A stretch of DNA of 64,000 nucleotides, from assembly GCA_947579665.1 (NCBI GenBank), contig OX388351.1, positions 57,110,939 to 57,174,938 of the forward strand, written 5' to 3'. Within the stretch, counting starts at the first letter, position 1. The number at the start of each line of letters is the position of its first letter. Positions 62,801 to 64,000 of the stretch are shown in pieces. Both the position numbers and the translations under genes were made by a program. Below the pieces are notes generated by a model that saw nothing but the letters and a program-made list of their open reading frames with translations, did no database searches and was not told the DNA's origin. Origin of the DNA: Sympetrum striolatum (Eukaryota; Arthropoda; Insecta; Odonata; Libellulidae).

Positions 62801-62875
62801 ATTACATCATCTGCTTCAATGTAGATGAAATCGATTGTGGTAGGCTTTATCAAGTGGAAATCCATATAAAGCATT
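62801..62875 (+). repeat. Second copy of the short dispersed repeat seen at 38565
   Basis: It shares GATTGTGG, GGCTTTATC and GAAATCCATATAA with the first copy. It ends just before a foldback (62884-62970), so the two may be parts of one element. Confidence 0.45.
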
Positions 62876-62883
62876 GTAAACAC

Positions 62884-62970
62884 AAATTTCACAAGTACTA
62901 TTTTTCTCATCTATAATCCAACCCACCCAACTATGTAGGAAAAGTTGGATAATAGTACTTGTGAAATTTC
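62884..62970. repeat. Foldback: perfect 19-bp arms plus a 7-bp inner stem
   Basis: AAATTTCACAAGTACTATT (62884-62902) is perfectly inverted at 62952-62970. An inner pair, ATCCAAC (62916-62922) with GTTGGAT (62945-62951), extends the stem after an asymmetric loop. It is probably a MITE remnant or hairpin terminus. No target duplication was identified. Confidence 0.75.
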
Positions 62971-62974
62971 TTCT

Positions 62975-64000
62975 TTCGATCCTTTGTTTCAATCTGGATA
63001 TAATGGTGGACTTCTCGTTATAATTTGACATGAACGAAAAATATGTATTATATCTATTATAACGTTATTTCATACAATATTTTCATATCTATATTGATAC
63101 AATATAGTCAAAATCCTAGTGGATCCTATAATTGCTGCCCCCAGACTAACAGTTAACAACACTCGCGAGCTTTGAGAGAAAAATCGGGAAGCGTTACAAG
63201 GATGAAAAGCTACCCCTAGTCTTTCTTCCCGCGAAGTACTGTAAAATTTAATAACAATAATTTTCGGGGTTACAACCAAACCTATCTCAAAGTAAACTAT
63301 AAACAAAATATCACTTCTACAATTTACCCTCAAACGTACGAATACTAAATACATGCATTTACTCGCACACCTATAACGCCACAACTCAGGTATGCATGTA
63401 GAAGAGAGCAATTTTTATAACTTTTTACGACAGATCAGGGGCACTCATAGCATAGTTAAGTTCATAGTATAACTATAATTTCATAGAAAATAAACAAGGA
63501 ATGAATATAGGTAATAAAAATAAGGAAACCTTTAAGGTTGTCAAGCACCACCGCTTGGTAGATATTTTTACATGAATTGAGAACCTCAAAATTCTTCGAA
63601 ACGTGAAAAATTCTAGTAAATCAATATACAGAATCATTCATCATCAACATCAAACAAAATTTGGAAGATGAGAGTATTGAAATCATTTAGTATTTCTCGA
63701 AAAATTCCTATAATATATTTGCTGAGTCTTTACATAAAAGAGCTCAATCCGACCAAGTAACCCAGGAAAATAATCCATGTTAGTGATTCTTAAAGTTGAT
63801 TTTCTGATTTTTCATTCCCCAAAATCTTATACAATTCTCCATAACTAAAGTTTTTGAGTTATTTACCATCCTAATTTTTTTTATCATCATAAAAATGTCT
63901 TTAAAATATTAAAATGATTATAAAATAGATAAGGACGTATTCATTGATCGCTTTACTTTGCATTTCATGTCACATTACTTGTTGCCCAAGAACGATGAAG
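62975..64000. other. AT-rich sequence, nothing recognised
   Basis: A 113-codon minus-strand frame (63070-63411) has no domain or splice context and is probably chance. Confidence 0.35.

Noticed and set aside
1..64000. CRISPR arrays, bacterial operons, rRNA genes
   Set aside because: No regularly spaced short repeats, no packed genes with ribosome sites, and no rRNA-like sequence were seen.

Overview
The window looks like a gene-poor, AT-rich stretch of a large arthropod (probably insect) nuclear genome. The reasons are: no bacterial-style gene packing; a mariner DNA transposon; tRNA-derived SINE-like units with pol III boxes; many 5'-truncated ends of one non-LTR retrotransposon; foldback MITE-like elements; and short GC-richer islands in an AT-rich background. 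I cannot name the species.

The only near-complete protein-coding unit is a mariner transposase (12307-13390, minus strand) inside a TA-flanked element at 12208-13542. It keeps all three catalytic aspartates but has a one-base frameshift near its C-terminus. Seven fragments of one LINE 3' end lie at 5806, 8403 (minus), 15129, 24413, 27763 and 43150/43240 (both minus). A foldback family that starts AGAGGTTTAAAATCTCC has seven copies or fragments, between 7091 and 30677; the full one is at 26926-27171. Two copies of a larger repeat (38870-40001 and 48655-49331) share subterminal inverted repeats, a TG microsatellite, tandemly repeatable units of about 316 bp and a 3' hairpin, like Helentron-associated (DINE/HINE) elements. 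A 77-bp TA-flanked foldback sits at 1941-2017, and perfect hairpins occur at 14056, 59342 and 62884.

The most unusual signal is a pair of hammerhead-ribozyme-like cores (19228-19265 and 23703-23744). Both have the same layout, and their stems differ by compensating changes. One lies in the arm of a 167-bp foldback that sits inside a 12-bp target-site duplication, which suggests a retrotransposed element such as a Penelope-like one.

Host genes are only hinted at. A candidate terminal coding exon lies at 1392-1605, a long methionine-free open frame with good splice sites at 16974-17432, and other open stretches at 33697-38079 and 56393-56706. A TATA/Inr-like core promoter is possible at 26130-26165. 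Most other open frames fall in GC-richer patches, often on both strands, and are probably not genes.
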